DNA of 64,000 nt, from assembly GCF_900106095.1 (NCBI RefSeq), contig NZ_FNUD01000002.1, positions 1,261,501 through 1,325,500 on the forward strand, in the 5' to 3' direction. Made by a program: the position numbers and the translations under genes. Below the pieces are notes generated by a model, which searched no databases, was not told the DNA's origin, and worked only from the letters and a program-made list of their open reading frames with translations. Positions 1-9,274 of the stretch are shown in pieces (the stretch's first letter is position 1; each line of letters opens with the position of its first letter). Source of the stretch: Pseudomonas deceptionensis. GTDB taxonomy: Bacteria > Pseudomonadota > Gammaproteobacteria > Pseudomonadales > Pseudomonadaceae.

Positions 1-974
1 GTTGGCCGCTGAAAGTGGCGGACCTGAATCTGGAAACCATTACGTAAGCCTACATAGAGGCTTTCCCCGGGAACGAGTCCCGCAGCGGTGGCCCAATGGG
101 CCAGATCATCTTGTTCAAAACCCAGCCACAAATCACCGCAAGCCTCGCGGGCCCACGCCTGATTATGGCTGCACAACTCTGTTACCAGCAGGCTACCGCC
201 CGGTTGCAGCAAAGTTGCCAGTTGCTTCAAAGCTTCGGCCGGTGCAGCGAAATGGTGCAAGACCATGTTCACGACCACGCAGTCGGCTTGCAGCTGTGCA
301 TCGTGCAGCGCGTCGGCCAGGATCAGGCTGACGTTGTTCAGTGACTCGCGTTCACACAGCTGGCGGGCCAGCTCAAGCATTACCGGGCTGTTGTCCAGTG
401 CTGTGACCTGATGGAAGCGGCGGGCCAGGTCAGGCAAGAAGCTGCCATCGCCAGGGCCAACTTCCAGGGCGGTGGCCGCTGGATTGAAGCTCAGTTTATC
501 GAGCAGCGTTAAAACACTGTCCCGGTATTGCGGCAAGCCGGCGATCAAATCCTGTTGAGCGCGAAACTTCTCGGCTATGCGAGAGAAAAAGTCCTGACTG
601 GCGGCTGCACGTTGCTCGTGTACCGCGCTGATTCGCGCCTGTACATCGGCAGGCAAGGTCAGGTTATCGACCTCTTCCAGCAGTGCTGCATGCAGTCTGC
701 CGCCCAGTTGTTCGGTGTGGGGCAGGGCGCGGCGATAAAAAATCGCATTGCCTTCGCGCCGTGTCGCTACCAGCCTGGCTTGAGACAGCACCTTGAGGTG
801 GTGGCTCATCCCGGATTGGCCGGTTGCAAATATGTGCGTCAGCTCCAGCACACCAAACGAATCGTTGGCCAACGCGCGCAGCACGTTGAGTCGCAGCGGA
901 TCGCCTCCAGCCTTGCACAGGGCGGAGAGCTCGTCGCAATCGTCATGGCGGATTGAAGGCACGCGTAAGTTCAT
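1..974 (-). CDS. ArsR-type regulator fused to a SAM-dependent methyltransferase (3' end outside the window)
   Basis: About 324 residues are visible, starting at the ATG at 974; the frame stays open to base 1, so the C-terminus is missing. Residues 1-95 form an ArsR winged helix (..LRLNVLRALAND.., ..GMSHHLKVLSQARLV..). The C-terminal half is a class I methyltransferase with the SAM-binding motif ALEVGPGDGSFL and a later MVLHHFAAP segment. It is divergent from tkt. In P. aeruginosa the tktA neighbour is likewise an ArsR-type regulator next to metK. Family knowledge: ArsR proteins with this fusion have been tied to control of the SAM/S-adenosylhomocysteine cycle (SahR-like). That role here is inference. 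No metal-binding cysteine motif (ELCVCD type) is seen, which argues against metal sensing. Confidence 0.85.
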   Translation of the reverse strand, partial: MNLRVPSIRHDDCDELSALCKAGGDPLRLNVLRALANDSFGVLELTHIFATGQSGMSHHLKVLSQARLVATRREGNAIFYRRALPHTEQLGGRLHAALLEEVDNLTLPADVQARISAVHEQRAAASQDFFSRIAEKFRAQQDLIAGLPQYRDSVLTLLDKLSFNPAATALEVGPGDGSFLPDLARRFHQVTALDNSPVMLELARQLCERESLNNVSLILADALHDAQLQADCVVVNMVLHHFAAPAEALKQLATLLQPGGSLLVTELCSHNQAWAREACGDLWLGFEQDDLAHWATAAGLVPGESLYVGLRNGFQIQVRHFQRP

Positions 975-1014
975 GGGGCCGCAGTCTAGTTACCCGCTCA
1001 AGCCCCCGCAAGTT

Positions 1015-1038
1015 CAATATCGAAAAGTTTTGATATTG
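1015..1038. promoter_or_regulatory. Imperfect palindrome, possible operator of the ArsR-type regulator
   Basis: CAATATC at 1015-1021 and GATATTG at 1032-1038 are exact inverted repeats separated by 10 A/T-rich bases, in the gap between the divergent ArsR-type gene and tkt. It lies about 41 bp upstream of the regulator start, a normal place for autoregulation. ArsR proteins bind such dyads; the link to this regulator is inference from position and symmetry. Confidence 0.5.
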
Positions 1039-1235
1039 GTCGATAAGTGGCACGTTTGTCGGATGGGATGTGCTTATTAACGAAATGAAATGTCCGATCC
1101 TCAACAGATTGACCGTCGGATCAAAGGAAAAACGTTTCAGCTGACTATCTGTCATTGCCCCGAAGGCGGTGCGTGAGGGAAAATGCTCGCCTTTTTTCCG
1201 TTTCGATTTAACTTTCAATACCCAGGAGAACAGCG

Positions 1236-3233
1236 ATGCCCAGCCGTCGTGAGCGTGCCAACGCCATTCGTGCACTCAGCATGGATGCCGTGCAAAAAGC
1301 CAACAGCGGCCATCCAGGTGCCCCTATGGGTATGGCGGATATCGCCGAAGTACTGTGGCGCGATTATCTGAAGCACAACCCGAGCAATCCTTCGTTCGCT
1401 GACCGTGACCGCTTCGTGCTGTCCAACGGCCACGGCTCGATGCTGATCTACTCGTTGTTGCACCTGACCGGCTATGACCTGTCGATCGACGATCTGAAAA
1501 GTTTCCGCCAGCTGCACAGCCGCACCCCGGGTCACCCGGAGCTGGGCTACACGCCGGGCGTTGAAACCACTACTGGCCCGTTGGGTCAGGGCCTGGCCAA
1601 CGCCGTGGGCTTTGCCCTGGCAGAAAAAGTCATGGGCGCGCAGTTCAACCGTCCTGGCCATAACGTAGTCGATCACCACACCTACGTTTTCCTGGGTGAT
1701 GGCTGCATGATGGAAGGCATTTCCCACGAAGTTGGCTCCCTGGCCGGCACTCTGGGCCTGGGCAAGCTGATCGCGTTCTACGATGACAACGGCATCTCCA
1801 TCGATGGCGAAGTAGAAGGCTGGTTCACCGACGACACGCCAAAGCGTTTCGAAGCCTACAACTGGCAAGTGATCCGCAACGTTGACGGTCACGACCCGGA
1901 AGAAATCAAGACCGCAATCGAGACTGCACGCAAAAGCGATAAACCAACGCTGATCTGCTGCAAGACCACCATCGGTTTCGGTTCGCCGAACAAGCAGGGC
2001 AAAGAAGACTGCCACGGCGCTCCATTGGGCCTGGAAGAAATCGCTCTGACCCGCACGGCGCTGAACTGGAACCACGGCCCATTTGAAATCCCGGCTGATA
2101 TCTACGCCGAATGGGATGCCAAAGAAGTCGGTGCTGCAGTTGAATCCGAGTGGGACAAGCGCTTCGCTGCCTACGCTGCCGAGTTCCCGGAAATGGCAGG
2201 CGAGCTGTCCCGTCGTCTGAGCGGCAAGCTGCCAGCTGACTTCGATGCCAAGGCCAACGCCTACATCGCTGAAGTCGCAGCCAAAGGCGAAACCATCGCC
2301 AGCCGTAAAGCCAGCCAAAACGCCCTGAACGCTTTTGGCCCTCTGTTGCCAGAGCTGCTGGGCGGCTCCGCTGACCTGGCCGGTTCCAACCTGACCATCT
2401 GGAAAGGCTGCAAAGGCGTAACGGCTGAAGATGCCAGCGGCAACTACATGTACTACGGCGTACGTGAGTTCGGCATGAGCGCGATCATGAACGGCGTTGC
2501 TGTTCACGGCGGCCTGGTGCCTTACGGCGCGACCTTCCTGATGTTCATGGAATACGCCCGCAACGCCATCCGCATGTCGGCCCTGATGAAGCAGCGTGTG
2601 ATCTATGTGTTCACCCACGACTCCATCGGTCTGGGCGAAGACGGCCCGACGCACCAGCCGATCGAGCAATTGACCAGCCTGCGTACCACGCCGAACCTGG
2701 ACACCTGGCGCCCGGCCGATGCGGTGGAATCCGCAGCAGCCTGGAAGTTCGCCCTGGAGCGCAACGACGGCCCGTCCGCGTTGATCTTCTCGCGTCAGAA
2801 CCTCAACCACCAAACCCGTGATGCCGGCCAGATCGCCGACATCAACCGTGGTGGTTACGTGCTCAAGGACTGCGCAGGCGAGCCTGAGCTGATCCTGATC
2901 TCGGCCGGTTCGGAAGTGGGCCTGGCCGTTCAGGCTTACGAAGAGCTGACCAAGCAGGGTCGCAAGGTACGTGTGGTTTCCATGCCATGCACCAGCGTGT
3001 ACGAAGCTCAAGATGCAGGCTACAAGCAGTCGGTTCTGCCGCTGCAGGTTAGCGCGCGTATCGCGATCGAAGCGTCCCACGCAGACTACTGGTACAAGTA
3101 CGTGGGCCTGGAAGGCCGCGTGATCGGCATGACCACCTACGGCGAGTCGGCGCCTGCGCCTGCCTTGTTCGAAGAGTTCGGTTTCACCCTGGAAAACATC
3201 CTGGGTCAGGCTGAAGAGCTGCTGGAAGACTAA
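1236..3233 (+). CDS. tkt: Transketolase
   Basis: 665 residues, the usual transketolase length. It transfers two-carbon ketol units between sugar phosphates in the pentose phosphate pathway using thiamine diphosphate and Mg2+. Visible signatures are [17 protein letters not shown] near residue 25, the ThDP motif GDGCMMEG near 154 followed by the YDDN metal-binding end near 184, and [15 protein letters not shown] in the pyrimidine domain. The start is supported by CAGGAGAA eight bases before the ATG. It heads a co-directional block with epd, pgk and fba, the same order as around tktA in P. aeruginosa. A REP pair follows immediately, so transcription coupling to epd is uncertain. Confidence 0.97.
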   Translation: MPSRRERANAIRALSMDAVQKANSGHPGAPMGMADIAEVLWRDYLKHNPSNPSFADRDRFVLSNGHGSMLIYSLLHLTGYDLSIDDLKSFRQLHSRTPGHPELGYTPGVETTTGPLGQGLANAVGFALAEKVMGAQFNRPGHNVVDHHTYVFLGDGCMMEGISHEVGSLAGTLGLGKLIAFYDDNGISIDGEVEGWFTDDTPKRFEAYNWQVIRNVDGHDPEEIKTAIETARKSDKPTLICCKTTIGFGSPNKQGKEDCHGAPLGLEEIALTRTALNWNHGPFEIPADIYAEWDAKEVGAAVESEWDKRFAAYAAEFPEMAGELSRRLSGKLPADFDAKANAYIAEVAAKGETIASRKASQNALNAFGPLLPELLGGSADLAGSNLTIWKGCKGVTAEDASGNYMYYGVREFGMSAIMNGVAVHGGLVPYGATFLMFMEYARNAIRMSALMKQRVIYVFTHDSIGLGEDGPTHQPIEQLTSLRTTPNLDTWRPADAVESAAAWKFALERNDGPSALIFSRQNLNHQTRDAGQIADINRGGYVLKDCAGEPELILISAGSEVGLAVQAYEELTKQGRKVRVVSMPCTSVYEAQDAGYKQSVLPLQVSARIAIEASHADYWYKYVGLEGRVIGMTTYGESAPAPALFEEFGFTLENILGQAEELLED

Positions 3234-3253
3234 GTAACAAAGCGGCTGCCCTA

Positions 3254-3315
3254 TTCGCGAGCAGGCTCGCTCCCACAGGACTATGTAGATCCCTGTGGGA
3301 GCGAGTCTGCTCGCG
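3254..3315. repeat. REP-type inverted pair (GTGGGAGCGAGC family)
   Basis: Two copies of the 20-23 bp element (reverse complement at 3254-3278, direct at 3293-3315) flank a short spacer and can form one long hairpin between tkt and epd. The sequence GTGGGAGCGAG(T/C)CTGCTCGCG recurs at nine sites in the window. Confidence 0.93.
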
Positions 3316-3352
3316 TAAGTGTGAAGGATTCACCTTGGTAATCGAGAACCCC

Positions 3353-4408
3353 ATGCCTCAACCGCGTCCTTACAAAGTTGCACTCAACGGCTACGGCCGG
3401 ATTGGTCGTTGCGTCTTGCGTGCGTTGTTTGAGCGAGGGGCTGCTGCCGGGTTTGAAATTGTTGCACTCAATGATTTGGCCGATATGGCCAGTCTCGAAT
3501 ATTTGACGCGCTTCGACTCCACTCATGGCCGGTTCCCCGGCGAGATACGGATCGAAGGCGACTGCCTGCATATCAATGGCGACTGCGTGAAAGTGTTCCG
3601 CAGTGCCACCCCCGAGGGGATCGACTGGGCCGCGTTGGGCGTTGACCTGGTGCTGGAATGCTCCGGCGTTTACAACACCCGCGCCGACGGCCAGCGTTTT
3701 CTTGATGCCGGGGCTCCTCGCGTATTGTTTTCGCAACCGATGGCCAGCGACGCGGATGTCGACGCAACCATCGTGTACGGCGTTAACCAGCACAGCCTGA
3801 CCGGCGAAGAGCGACTGGTGTCCAATGCCTCCTGCACCACCAACTGCGGCGTGCCGCTGTTGCGTTTGCTGGACCAGGCGTTTGGCCTTGAGTACGTGTC
3901 GATCACCACTATTCACTCGGCAATGAACGATCAGCCGGTGATTGATGCCTACCACCACGAAGACCTGCGCCGTACACGCTCGGCGTTTCAGTCGGTGATT
4001 CCGGTTTCGACCGGCCTGGCCAAAGGCATCGAGCGCCTGTTGCCGGAACTTGCCGGCCGAATTCAGGCCAAAGCGGTACGGGTGCCGACCTTGAACGTGT
4101 CGTGCCTTGATATCACCCTGACCACGGCGCGCGACACGGACGCCGCGGAAGTTAACCGCGTACTGCGCGAGGCTGCCACCAGCGGCCCGCTCAAAGGCTT
4201 GTTGGCATATACCGAACTGCCCCACGCCAGTTGTGATTTCAACCATGACCCGCATTCGGCCATTGTCGATGCCAGCCAGACCCGCGTTTCCGGCCCACGG
4301 CTGGTGAACCTGCTGGCCTGGTTCGACAACGAATGGGGTTTTGCCAATCGAATGATCGACGTGGCAGAGCACTATCTGCACGTTACCCACCCCAAAACTG
4401 CTCTCTAA
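3353..4408 (+). CDS. epd: Erythrose-4-phosphate dehydrogenase (GapA-like)
   Basis: 351 residues from the ATG at 3353. It oxidises erythrose 4-phosphate to 4-phosphoerythronate, the first step toward pyridoxal phosphate. The Rossmann motif [10 protein letters not shown] is at residue 9 and the catalytic cysteine lies in SNASCTTNC near residue 161. NEWGFANRM near the C-terminus is also typical of the GAPDH fold. A TTG at 3335 in the same frame is preceded by a better GAAGGA, so a six-residue longer product is possible; the ATG gives the N-terminus usual in the genus. The tkt-epd-pgk order favours Epd over glyceraldehyde-3-phosphate dehydrogenase. Confidence 0.9.
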   Translation: MPQPRPYKVALNGYGRIGRCVLRALFERGAAAGFEIVALNDLADMASLEYLTRFDSTHGRFPGEIRIEGDCLHINGDCVKVFRSATPEGIDWAALGVDLVLECSGVYNTRADGQRFLDAGAPRVLFSQPMASDADVDATIVYGVNQHSLTGEERLVSNASCTTNCGVPLLRLLDQAFGLEYVSITTIHSAMNDQPVIDAYHHEDLRRTRSAFQSVIPVSTGLAKGIERLLPELAGRIQAKAVRVPTLNVSCLDITLTTARDTDAAEVNRVLREAATSGPLKGLLAYTELPHASCDFNHDPHSAIVDASQTRVSGPRLVNLLAWFDNEWGFANRMIDVAEHYLHVTHPKTAL

Positions 4409-4434
4409 CATTAGAAACTCAGGAATTGCGACCC

Positions 4435-5598
4435 ATGACCGTGTTGAAGATGACCGACCTCGATCTGCAAGGTAAACGCGTACTGATCCGCGAAGACCTC
4501 AACGTCCCCGTCAAGGACGGTGTAGTCACCAGCGATGCGCGCATTCTTGCTTCGCTGCCGACCATCAAGCTTGCGTTGGAAAAAGGCGCGGCGGTAATGG
4601 TCTGCTCGCACCTTGGGCGCCCGACTGAAGGTGAGTTTTCGGCTGAGAACAGCCTCAAGCCGGTGGCCGAGTACCTGAGCAAGGCCCTGGGTCGCGAAGT
4701 GCCGCTGGTCAGCGACTACCTCAACGGCGTCGACATCAAGGCCGGCGACATCGTGCTGTTCGAAAACGTGCGCTTCAACAAGGGCGAAAAGAAAAACGCC
4801 GACGAACTGGCCCAGCAATACGCTGCCCTGTGCGACGTGTTTGTGATGGACGCCTTCGGCACTGCCCACCGCGCTGAAGGCTCGACCCACGGCGTCGCCA
4901 AGTTCGCCAAGGTTGCGGCGGCTGGCCCGTTGCTGGCAGCTGAACTGGACGCACTGGGCAAGGCGCTGGGCGCCCCGGCCAAACCGATGGCCGCTATTGT
5001 TGCCGGCTCCAAGGTGTCGACCAAACTTGAAGTGCTCAACAGCCTGAGCCAGATCTGCGACTTGCTGATCGTGGGTGGCGGTATCGCCAACACTTTCCTG
5101 GCTGCTGCCGGTCACCCGGTAGGCAAATCGCTTTACGAACCTGATCTGCTGGACACCGCTCGCGCCATCGCCGCCAAGGTCAATGTGCCTTTGCCGACTG
5201 ACGTGGTCGTGGCCAAGGAGTTCGCCGAAAGCGCCGTTGCAACCGTCAAGCTGATCGCCGACGTTGCTGATGACGACATGATTCTGGATATCGGCCCGCA
5301 AACTGCTGCGCATTTCGCCGAGCTGCTGAAGTCATCCAAGACTATTCTGTGGAACGGTCCGGTTGGCGTGTTTGAGTTTGATCAGTTCGGCAACGGCACC
5401 AAAGTTCTGGCCCAGGCCATTGCTGACAGCGCGGCGTTCTCGATTGCTGGTGGCGGCGACACGCTGGCTGCTATCGACAAGTACGGCATTGCGGACCAGA
5501 TTTCCTACATCTCCACCGGTGGCGGCGCATTCCTTGAGTTCGTCGAAGGCAAAGTACTGCCTGCGGTTGAAGTGCTGGAAAGCCGCGCCAAAGCCTGA
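4435..5598 (+). CDS. pgk: Phosphoglycerate kinase
   Basis: 387 residues, exactly the common bacterial length. It interconverts 1,3-bisphosphoglycerate + ADP and 3-phosphoglycerate + ATP. Seen: the N-terminal [12 protein letters not shown] signature, SHLGRP near residue 60, [13 protein letters not shown], and the C-terminal [13 protein letters not shown] nucleotide loop. The longer frame beginning at 4333 overlaps epd and lacks a homologous N-terminus, so the ATG at 4435 is used; it stands 24 bp after the epd stop, with AGGAATTG upstream. Its stop overlaps a possible ATG of the next frame. Confidence 0.97.
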   Translation: MTVLKMTDLDLQGKRVLIREDLNVPVKDGVVTSDARILASLPTIKLALEKGAAVMVCSHLGRPTEGEFSAENSLKPVAEYLSKALGREVPLVSDYLNGVDIKAGDIVLFENVRFNKGEKKNADELAQQYAALCDVFVMDAFGTAHRAEGSTHGVAKFAKVAAAGPLLAAELDALGKALGAPAKPMAAIVAGSKVSTKLEVLNSLSQICDLLIVGGGIANTFLAAAGHPVGKSLYEPDLLDTARAIAAKVNVPLPTDVVVAKEFAESAVATVKLIADVADDDMILDIGPQTAAHFAELLKSSKTILWNGPVGVFEFDQFGNGTKVLAQAIADSAAFSIAGGGDTLAAIDKYGIADQISYISTGGGAFLEFVEGKVLPAVEVLESRAKA

Positions 5599-5624
5599 TG
5601 GTGTTTCAGGCCCTGAAAGGAAGC

Positions 5625-5849
5625 ATGGACATGGTCAAGTTGTTACCGCTGTTGATGGTCGCGGGCTTTTTGGCCGGTTGTGCCAGTTCCGGCCAGCCAG
5701 TGCCCGAGGCTGCAACCCCTGAAGAGAGTGGTTGCTACCAGGCTGACTGGCAGGCGCAAAGCGTGCCGTTGGTCAATAAACGCTCAGGGCCTGAAGCGCT
5801 GGAAAAGTACGAGTCGCCCAAAGCTTCACAAGAGCGCGGTTGCCCTTGA
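5625..5849 (+). CDS. Small predicted lipoprotein of unknown function
   Basis: 74 residues from the ATG at 5625, with AAAGGAAG just upstream. The N-terminus is a lipoprotein signal: a short charged start, a hydrophobic run LLPLLMVAGF, and the lipobox LAGC, so the mature protein would begin at the cysteine near residue 19 and be lipid-anchored. The rest is short, polar and has two further cysteines (SGCYQADW and a C-terminal GCP). Small proteins of unknown function occupy this pgk-fba gap in other pseudomonads too. No function can be assigned. An earlier ATG at 5598 overlapping the pgk stop would only add residues before the signal sequence. Confidence 0.75.
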   Translation: MDMVKLLPLLMVAGFLAGCASSGQPVPEAATPEESGCYQADWQAQSVPLVNKRSGPEALEKYESPKASQERGCP

Positions 5850-5868
5850 TTTGAAATGCGGTCTACTT

Positions 5869-5953
5869 GTGGGAGCAAGCCTGCTTGCGAAAACTTGAGC
5901 GCGATGAGGCACATATACCGAATTGCCTGCATCGCGAGCAGGCTCGCTCCCAC
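5869..5953. repeat. REP-type inverted pair
   Basis: A direct copy (GTGGGAGCAAGCCTGCTTGC, from 5869) and an inverted copy ending at 5953 flank about 40 bp. The direct copy differs from the family consensus at matched positions in both arms, so its own short stem is preserved. Confidence 0.9.
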
Positions 5954-6109
5954 CTTTAGGTCGAGCAGCTATAGCTGGAGCTGTATCGTTTCAGCAAAAT
6001 CGAATTCGCAAAATCGGGGCAAACCCCTGATCTGCAATAACTTGAATAGCAGCCGCCGCTACGGCAGGCTTGCACGATTAACGACCCTTGTCCGGGAGAG
6101 ACACACACA

Positions 6110-7174
6110 ATGGCACTTATCAGCATGCGCCAGATGTTGGACCACGCCGCCGAATTCGGCTACGGCGTTCCAGCCTTCAACGTCAACAACCTTGAGCAGA
6201 TGCGCGCCATCATGGAAGCCGCTGACAAGACCGACTCCCCGGTGATCGTTCAGGCTTCGGCCGGTGCGCGCAAGTACGCAGGTGCTCCATTCCTGCGTCA
6301 CCTGATCCTGGCTGCAATCGAAGAATTCCCGCATATCCCTGTGTGCATGCACCAGGACCACGGCACCAGCCCTGACGTGTGCCAGCGTTCGATCCAGCTG
6401 GGTTTCAGCTCGGTCATGATGGACGGCTCGCTGGGCGAAGACGGCAAAACCCCGACTGACTACGACTACAACGTTCGCGTTACTCAGCAAACTGTTGCTT
6501 TGGCGCACGCTTGCGGTGTGTCGGTTGAAGGCGAGCTGGGCTGCCTGGGTTCGTTGGAAACCGGCATGGCTGGCGAAGAAGACGGCATCGGCGCAGAAGG
6601 CATTCTGGATCACAGCCAAATGCTGACCGACCCGGAAGAAGCTGCTGACTTCGTCAAGCGCACTCAAGTGGATGCCCTGGCAATTGCCATCGGTACTTCC
6701 CACGGTGCTTACAAGTTCACCAAGCCACCTACCGGTGACGTGCTGGCGATCGACCGCATTAAAGAGATCCACAAGCGCATCCCGAATACTCACCTGGTGA
6801 TGCACGGCTCGTCCTCTGTTCCACAAGAGTGGCTGGCGATCATCAACGAGTTCGGCGGCGACATCAAAGAAACCTACGGTGTGCCGGTAGAAGAAATCGT
6901 TGAAGGCATCAAGCACGGCGTGCGCAAGGTCAACATCGACACGGACCTGCGTCTGGCATCGACTGGCGCCATGCGTCGCCTGATGGCTACCAACCCGAGC
7001 GAGTTCGACCCGCGCAAGTTCTTCGGCGCAACCGTAACTGCCATGCGTGACGTGTGTATCGCTCGTTACGAAGCCTTCGGTACTGCCGGTAACGCTTCGA
7101 AGATCAAACCGATCTCTCTGGAAGCCATGTACCAGCGTTACCTCAAAGGTGAGCTGAACGCCAAGGTCAACTAA
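6110..7174 (+). CDS. fba: Class II fructose-bisphosphate aldolase
   Basis: 354 residues, typical of the CbbA/Fda branch. It cleaves fructose 1,6-bisphosphate to DHAP and glyceraldehyde 3-phosphate with a Zn2+ cofactor. Seen: [18 protein letters not shown] near the start, [19 protein letters not shown] around residue 80 carrying a zinc histidine, [21 protein letters not shown] with a second metal histidine, and the NIDTDLRLA strand. GGGAGAG lies about 10 bases before the ATG. In pseudomonads, which lack a classical phosphofructokinase, this enzyme works mainly in the gluconeogenic direction (established knowledge). A strong terminator follows 16 bp after the stop. Confidence 0.96.
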   Translation: MALISMRQMLDHAAEFGYGVPAFNVNNLEQMRAIMEAADKTDSPVIVQASAGARKYAGAPFLRHLILAAIEEFPHIPVCMHQDHGTSPDVCQRSIQLGFSSVMMDGSLGEDGKTPTDYDYNVRVTQQTVALAHACGVSVEGELGCLGSLETGMAGEEDGIGAEGILDHSQMLTDPEEAADFVKRTQVDALAIAIGTSHGAYKFTKPPTGDVLAIDRIKEIHKRIPNTHLVMHGSSSVPQEWLAIINEFGGDIKETYGVPVEEIVEGIKHGVRKVNIDTDLRLASTGAMRRLMATNPSEFDPRKFFGATVTAMRDVCIARYEAFGTAGNASKIKPISLEAMYQRYLKGELNAKVN

Positions 7175-7190
7175 GACCCCCGGCGTTATA

Positions 7191-7220
7191 AAAAAAGCCC
7201 GCAGCGATGCGGGCTTTTTT
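7191..7220. terminator. Rho-independent, bidirectional terminator
   Basis: A perfect 12-bp inverted repeat, AAAAAAGCCCGC / GCGGGCTTTTTT, around a 6-nt loop. It ends the tkt-fba block on the plus strand and, being A/T-tailed on both sides, also serves the convergent gene at 7234-7626. Confidence 0.93.
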
Positions 7221-7233
7221 GTGGGCGCGGGTT

Positions 7234-7626
7234 TTACGCGGACCGGTGTATTTGCTCGGGATCGACGCCGTTTGCCCTGAGCAGCGCATCCACCAGCGAG
7301 CGAGACATCTCGACCGAATGCACCAGCGACCACACCAGCCCGCGCTCAATGCCGCTGGCGAATACGGTGATTTCGTCCGAGACCTCTTCTGCGCTTTTGA
7401 GCATGAGCGATACATGGGACAACGCTTCTATCGCACGAATATCAGGCAGCACGGCAAAAGGTGATTTTGGGCTTATGAGGTGCGCCCGCGTGGGCTTGAG
7501 GCTGTCGAGAGAAGCAGGCGGGGCTAGTTGCAGGATGCCCAGGATTTGCCCGGTGGCGTCATCGTGCTGATGATCATCGCGCTCGATGCGGCTTGCTTTT
7601 GGATCGTCGGGCGGCGTCTTTTTCAT
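7234..7626 (-). CDS. Small Pseudomonas protein, DUF6124/DUF3077-like
   Basis: 130 residues. The C-terminal half (SHVSLMLKSAEEVSDEITVF..GLVWSLVHSVEMSRSLVDALL) has the helical pattern of the small DUF6124 (older DUF3077) proteins that are abundant in pseudomonads, with a disordered, charged N-terminus. No catalytic motif is visible and no function is known. It is convergent with fba and shares its terminator. The family assignment rests on recall of the pattern and is moderate. Confidence 0.65.
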   Translation of the reverse strand: MKKTPPDDPKASRIERDDHQHDDATGQILGILQLAPPASLDSLKPTRAHLISPKSPFAVLPDIRAIEALSHVSLMLKSAEEVSDEITVFASGIERGLVWSLVHSVEMSRSLVDALLRANGVDPEQIHRSA

Positions 7627-7813
7627 GTCGGTTCCACGGGGATCATCGGCGACTGGTGAAGATAGCCCTGCGGCTTTCCGGGCTGCAAGTGGCGCTTGTG
7701 GACACCGGGTTTTCTCGGAAATGTCCGGCTTATGGCTGCGTAAAAGTCTGACGTGGGCGCTCAGGGAGTGAATTCGCTACACTGGCGCACTTTTACGCTG
7801 TGCGTTGGCGCCC

Positions 7814-8320
7814 ATGACTGTTCTCAAATACCTCCAGGCTTACCCCCAGACCTTGCAAGACCAGGTGCGCCAAATGATTGAGCGCGATCAGCTGGGCAGT
7901 TACCTGAGCGAGCGTTACCCGCAGCGTCACGCGGTGCAAAGTGACAAGGCCCTGTACGCCTATGCGCAGGATATCAAGCAGGAACACCTGCGCAATGCGC
8001 CGTCTTTTGACAAGGTGCTGTTTGATAACAAGCTCGACTTGACCCACCGTGCGCTGGGTTTGCACACTGCCATCTCGCGGGTCCAGGGTGGCAAGCTCAA
8101 GGCCAAGAAAGAGCTGCGCGTAGCTTCGTTGTTCAAGGAGGCTGCGCCTGAGTTCTTGAAGATGATCGTGGTTCACGAACTGGCGCATCTCAAGGAGTCA
8201 GACCACAACAAAGCGTTTTACAAGTTGTGCGAGCACATGCTGCCGGGTTATCACCAGCTGGAGTTTGACCTGCGGGTGTATCTGACGTGGCGGGATATGC
8301 AGGGTAAGCACGCGGATTGA
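7814..8320 (+). CDS. YgjP-like (SprT-type) zinc metallopeptidase
   Basis: 168 residues from the ATG at 7814. The zinc motif HELAHLKESDHNKAF (HExxH plus a downstream His) near residues 123-137 matches the YgjP/M48-like family of small predicted metallopeptidases. A frame extension to a TTG at 7805 adds only three residues. The substrate is unknown. It stands alone between the DUF6124-like gene and a repeat element; no operon partner is evident. Confidence 0.82.
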   Translation: MTVLKYLQAYPQTLQDQVRQMIERDQLGSYLSERYPQRHAVQSDKALYAYAQDIKQEHLRNAPSFDKVLFDNKLDLTHRALGLHTAISRVQGGKLKAKKELRVASLFKEAAPEFLKMIVVHELAHLKESDHNKAFYKLCEHMLPGYHQLEFDLRVYLTWRDMQGKHAD

Positions 8321-8325
8321 TTTTT

Positions 8326-8422
8326 GTAGCCGCTGCCGCAGGCTGCGACCGAGCCCGAAGGGTTCGCGGTTCTAAAGAATGAAGGCCCTTCGGTCCTTAT
8401 CGCAGCCTGCGGCAGCGGCTAC
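8326..8422. repeat. Long inverted repeat, GTAGCCGCTGCCGCAGGCTG family
   Basis: The arms at 8326-8348 and 8400-8422 are near-perfect reverse complements beginning GTAGCCGCTGCCGCAGGCTG. The middle contains a second, smaller inverted motif (GAAGGG/CCCTTC). Ten elements of this design occur in the window, all between genes. Confidence 0.92.
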
Positions 8423-8454
8423 ACATTTCGAGTACCACTTGAACGGAGTTCTGA

Positions 8455-8751
8455 ATGGACGTCAGTAAAACCAAAAGCAGCTTTTACCGGCGCTTGTACG
8501 TGGCCTGGTTGATCGACAGCCAGACCGCCAGCAGCGTGCCGGCACTGACAGAAGTGACCGGTATGCCGCGTCGTACGGCGCAGGACACCATTGCCGCCCT
8601 GGCTGATCTGGATATTGTCTGCGAGTTTGAACAACTGGACGGCGCCCGCAACCATGCCGGGCGCTATCAGATTCACAGTTGGGGCCCGATTGACAAAACT
8701 TGGGTCGGCGAGCACCTGGTGCAGATCAGGCAGGTGCTGGGCTATCCCTGA
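8455..8751 (+). CDS. Small winged-helix DNA-binding protein
   Basis: 98 residues. The segment SVPALTEVTGMPRRTAQDTIAALADLDIVCEFEQ reads as a helix-turn-helix plus wing, and the protein ends with a short basic/aromatic tail. GGAGTTCTGA precedes the ATG. It matches the type annotated as a helix-turn-helix domain protein in pseudomonads, but I know of no defined target. It is convergent with the elaA-like gene with only 6 bp between stops. Confidence 0.65.
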   Translation: MDVSKTKSSFYRRLYVAWLIDSQTASSVPALTEVTGMPRRTAQDTIAALADLDIVCEFEQLDGARNHAGRYQIHSWGPIDKTWVGEHLVQIRQVLGYP

Positions 8752-8757
8752 AGGGGC

Positions 8758-9210
8758 TTAGCCGCGGCGCATGCCAATGTGTGGGATGTCATCTTCAAGA
8801 TAGATGTCGCCCTCGGCGCGAAACCCGTGTTGCTCATAAAACGGCTGCAAATGCGCCTGGGCAGAAAGGAACACGGGTTGCCCCGACCAGTACTCTTCGA
8901 TGTTTTCCAGGGCCTGCTCGATCAGGGTATGCCCCAGTTTTTGCCCGCGACCTTCAGGGGCAATGATCACGCGGCCAATCACCACGTCACCGCCCTGGGA
9001 GTCCGGGTCCAGCACGCGGGCGTATGCCACCAGCTGATCGTCTTGCCAGCCCATCACATGCAGCGTATCGCCCGTCAGGTCTTGCCCGTCGACATCCTGG
9101 TAGGCGCATTTCTGCTCGACGACGAATACCTTTGAGCGCAACTCCAGAATGGCGTAGAGCTGTTCCTTGCCCAGGTCGTTGTGGTGTTTGCAGAGCCAGT
9201 CAGTGGTCAC
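8758..9210 (-). CDS. elaA: GNAT N-acetyltransferase, ElaA type
   Basis: 150 residues, initiated by GTG with AAGGAC six bases upstream. ElaA family marks are LYAILELRSKVFVVEQKCAYQDVDGQD at the N-terminus and the acetyl-CoA loop GRVIIAPEGRGQKLGHTLIEQAL near residues 78-100, ending with FYEQHGF. The family transfers an acetyl group from acetyl-CoA; the physiological acceptor is not established. It is transcribed alone. Confidence 0.85.
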   Translation of the reverse strand: MTTDWLCKHHNDLGKEQLYAILELRSKVFVVEQKCAYQDVDGQDLTGDTLHVMGWQDDQLVAYARVLDPDSQGGDVVIGRVIIAPEGRGQKLGHTLIEQALENIEEYWSGQPVFLSAQAHLQPFYEQHGFRAEGDIYLEDDIPHIGMRRG

Positions 9211-9274
9211 GGTCTTGTCCTTGTTGAAGAGGTGATGAGCCGATAGTAGGCGCGATGCTGACTGGCGCCAAGTT

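Noticed and set aside
1039..1235. SAM or SAH riboswitch before tkt
   Set aside because: Some short complementary segments (GAAGGCG/CGCCTTTTTTC) exist, but I cannot draw a known riboswitch fold; the arrangement looks like an ordinary leader.
1215..3080. 621-residue open frame on the minus strand opposite tkt
   Set aside because: It mirrors the tkt codons, has no ribosome-binding site and no recognisable protein features; high-G+C genes commonly carry such antisense frames. The same applies to 55060-58002 (980 residues, opposite soxA), 23988-26234, 19761-21545 and 42764-44542.
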